Of a stretch of DNA of 64,000 nucleotides, positions 63,158 to 64,000 are shown piece after piece. Position numbers and translations under genes: made by a program. The DNA comes from Planctomycetota bacterium (GTDB lineage: Bacteria > Planctomycetota > Planctomycetia > Pirellulales > Pirellulaceae): the NCBI GenBank assembly GCA_026692865.1, contig JAPLNI010000042.1, forward strand, positions 69,382 to 133,381. Direction: 5' to 3'. Every line of letters begins with the position of its first letter. Positions within the stretch are counted from its first letter, which is position 1. The notes under the pieces were generated by a model. It saw only the letters and a program-made list of their open reading frames with translations, was not told the origin of the DNA and searched no databases.

Positions 63158-64000
63158 TCAAACTGATTTTTGACTAGCCGATCTCCGTAACGTCCACTCT
63201 TCCGTTCGGAATTTCTCATCGCAAATCGATCTGGCAAGTTGATTTACCGATTCGGTTTGCTCTTCGAACATCCAGTCGCAGTCCCAAATTTCATCCACAC
63301 TATCCTGTAAAACGCGACAAAAATCGATAGCCCAGCTCCATTTTTTTGCGTTAATCTTCGATAAATTTTTCGCGTCGCAACAGGTGGATTCCGTCGATCC
63401 AAGAACATCTAAACCAGACAGATGCGGCGCCGCAACAGATGGGCTAAGGAGTAGGCTTCCGTGCTGAAGCAAAGCACCGCTTGTACGCCGTTGAGCACTT
63501 CCTAGCACCTTTTGATTTTGGTTATCACTTCCCACAATAATGTCGACACTTGAACGACGGTCAAAACACAAAAACGACGTTGGATTCATGCTGGAACCTT
63601 TTGCTGCTTGCTGCAACCCTGTTTCGAAGCCTTCGAAATGACGGTTATTATCGATAGTTGGTATTATTGGGGCAGCGATGGCACCCGTGGCTAGCGCCCT
63701 CGGTTCAGGGTTTATCAAGCTCGAAAACGTTTTTGCGTCGAAGCCTAATCCTGTGAGCCAGTGAACCGTCTTGTCGTGAACCGCATTATAAAGCGTTTCC
63801 GAATGCCCCAATCTGGATTTCTTAACATTGTTCAGCGAAGAGTACGTGTGATCGGCTTCTTTACGAAGCTTCAACTGCATCGAACTTTCAAATAGCCTCG
63901 GAACAGCCACCGAGTAAGTTATCTCATGATCATGAACGATCGCCCCACCACCGGTTTCCCGACGTACGCAATCAATTTCTTCAAGCCCCGGAATTGTTAG
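63158..64000 (-). CDS. Lipoate-protein ligase-like (BPL/LPL family), 5' end outside window
   Basis: The frame is open to the right edge, so the start lies beyond position 64000; the part seen is ~280 codons. At the edge the lipoate ligase motif RRETGGGAIVHDHEITYSVAVP is present, followed by LYNAVHDKTVHWL, FLCFDRRSSVDIIVG and KVLGSAQRRTSGALLQHGSLLL, with the catalytic Lys in KVLGSAQRR. It would activate lipoate or octanoate and attach it to 2-oxoacid dehydrogenases or GcvH. Between the helix (VHWLTGLGFDAK) and FLCFDRR there is an extra segment of ~40 residues, part of which is encoded by the dispersed GC-rich repeat (63679-63720). C-terminal ~100 residues are less typical. Confidence 0.85.
   Translation of the reverse strand, partial: LTIPGLEEIDCVRRETGGGAIVHDHEITYSVAVPRLFESSMQLKLRKEADHTYSSLNNVKKSRLGHSETLYNAVHDKTVHWLTGLGFDAKTFSSLINPEPRALATGAIAAPIIPTIDNNRHFEGFETGLQQAAKGSSMNPTSFLCFDRRSSVDIIVGSDNQNQKVLGSAQRRTSGALLQHGSLLLSPSVAAPHLSGLDVLGSTESTCCDAKNLSKINAKKWSWAIDFCRVLQDSVDEIWDCDWMFEEQTESVNQLARSICDEKFRTEEWTLRRSASQKSV
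63679..63720. repeat. Dispersed GC-rich repeat copy inside the lipoate ligase gene
   Basis: ATGGCACCCGTGGCTAGCGC followed by CCTCGGTTCAGGGTTTATCAAG on the plus strand matches the copies at 33436 and 23337. The gene is on the minus strand, so it is read as NPEPRALATGAIA, in a different frame and strand from the sbtA copy. The reading frame is not broken. Confidence 0.78.

Noticed and set aside
1-64000. Search for tRNA, rRNA, CRISPR arrays, IS elements, prophage and sigma-54 (-24/-12) promoters
   Set aside because: No sequence met the standard; no GG-N10-GC promoter with good flanks, no spaced repeat array and no transposase or integrase were seen by eye.

Overview
The window reads as chromosomal DNA of a planctomycete, most likely of the Pirellulaceae type. 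The reasons are three tandem arylsulfatases with an HAD hydrolase, a DUF1559 pseudopilin-like protein, Tat-exported Gfo/Idh/MocA oxidoreductases, a large Ser/Thr kinase with an extracytoplasmic half, an FGE-like lipoprotein-type enzyme family member, weak Shine-Dalgarno sites and moderate G+C (about half, judged by eye). No rRNA, tRNA, CRISPR, phage or IS element was seen. This is an inference from gene content; no database was searched.

Layout. 1-491: 5' part of a Tat-exported hydroxypyruvate-isomerase-like protein. 762-10208 (minus): one compact chemosensory operon, cheW - PAS-MCP - cheR - cheA - cheC - cheD - cheY - cheB - REC/PP2C phosphatase, with a good promoter candidate and a 13-bp tandem repeat in its leader. 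10509-18200 (minus): HAD hydrolase and three sulfatases, separated by copies of a 23-bp inverted repeat. 18722-22369 (plus): outer-membrane-type beta-barrel protein, nucleotidyltransferase-like protein and lipoprotein alpha/beta hydrolase. 22392-24197: a winged-helix regulator divergent from sbtA-sbtB (bicarbonate transporter and its PII-like partner) with a perfect 8+8 bp palindrome between them. 24315-30006: oxidoreductase, a protein with repeated secretin N-modules but no secretin barrel, and a convergent sigma-54 activator. 30209-34767 (minus): EEP hydrolase, LPG-synthase-like membrane protein, ICMT-like methyltransferase, FGE-like protein. 34896-44319: ApbE, PRMT-like methyltransferase, Cys-rich FeoB-associated-like peptide, TPR protein, dihydroorotase, DUF1559 protein, oxidoreductase, PIN-TRAM membrane protein. 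44737-49380: EF-G, fatty-acid desaturase, Rieske ferredoxin. 49522-59679 (plus): Ser/Thr kinase, UbiA-type prenyltransferase, transglutaminase-like lipoprotein and two ABC-2 exporter ATPase/permease pairs. 59701-64000 (minus): TPR-rich alpha/beta hydrolase, FHA protein and a lipoate-protein-ligase-like gene cut by the right edge.

The genes form several working units: a CheC/CheD-type adaptation system whose last gene suggests coupling to a partner-switching output; a sulfated-glycan desulfation cluster; an inducible or repressible inorganic-carbon uptake unit; and an envelope/export cluster around the kinase, transglutaminase-like protein and ABC pairs.

The most unusual signal is a short GC-rich dispersed repeat with core CCCGTGGCTxxCGCCATCGGCTCAGG. 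It occurs in intergenic DNA (33436-33474, and a divergent copy at 10451-10477) and also, without breaking the frame, inside two unrelated protein genes (sbtA at 23337-23368, lipoate ligase at 63679-63720). It is read in different strands and frames there, in a way that recalls the protein-inserted palindromic elements of Rickettsia. Three apparent pseudo-enzymes are also present: a transglutaminase with Ala for the catalytic Cys, an alpha/beta hydrolase with His for the nucleophile Ser, and an FGE-like protein lacking the FGE cysteines.
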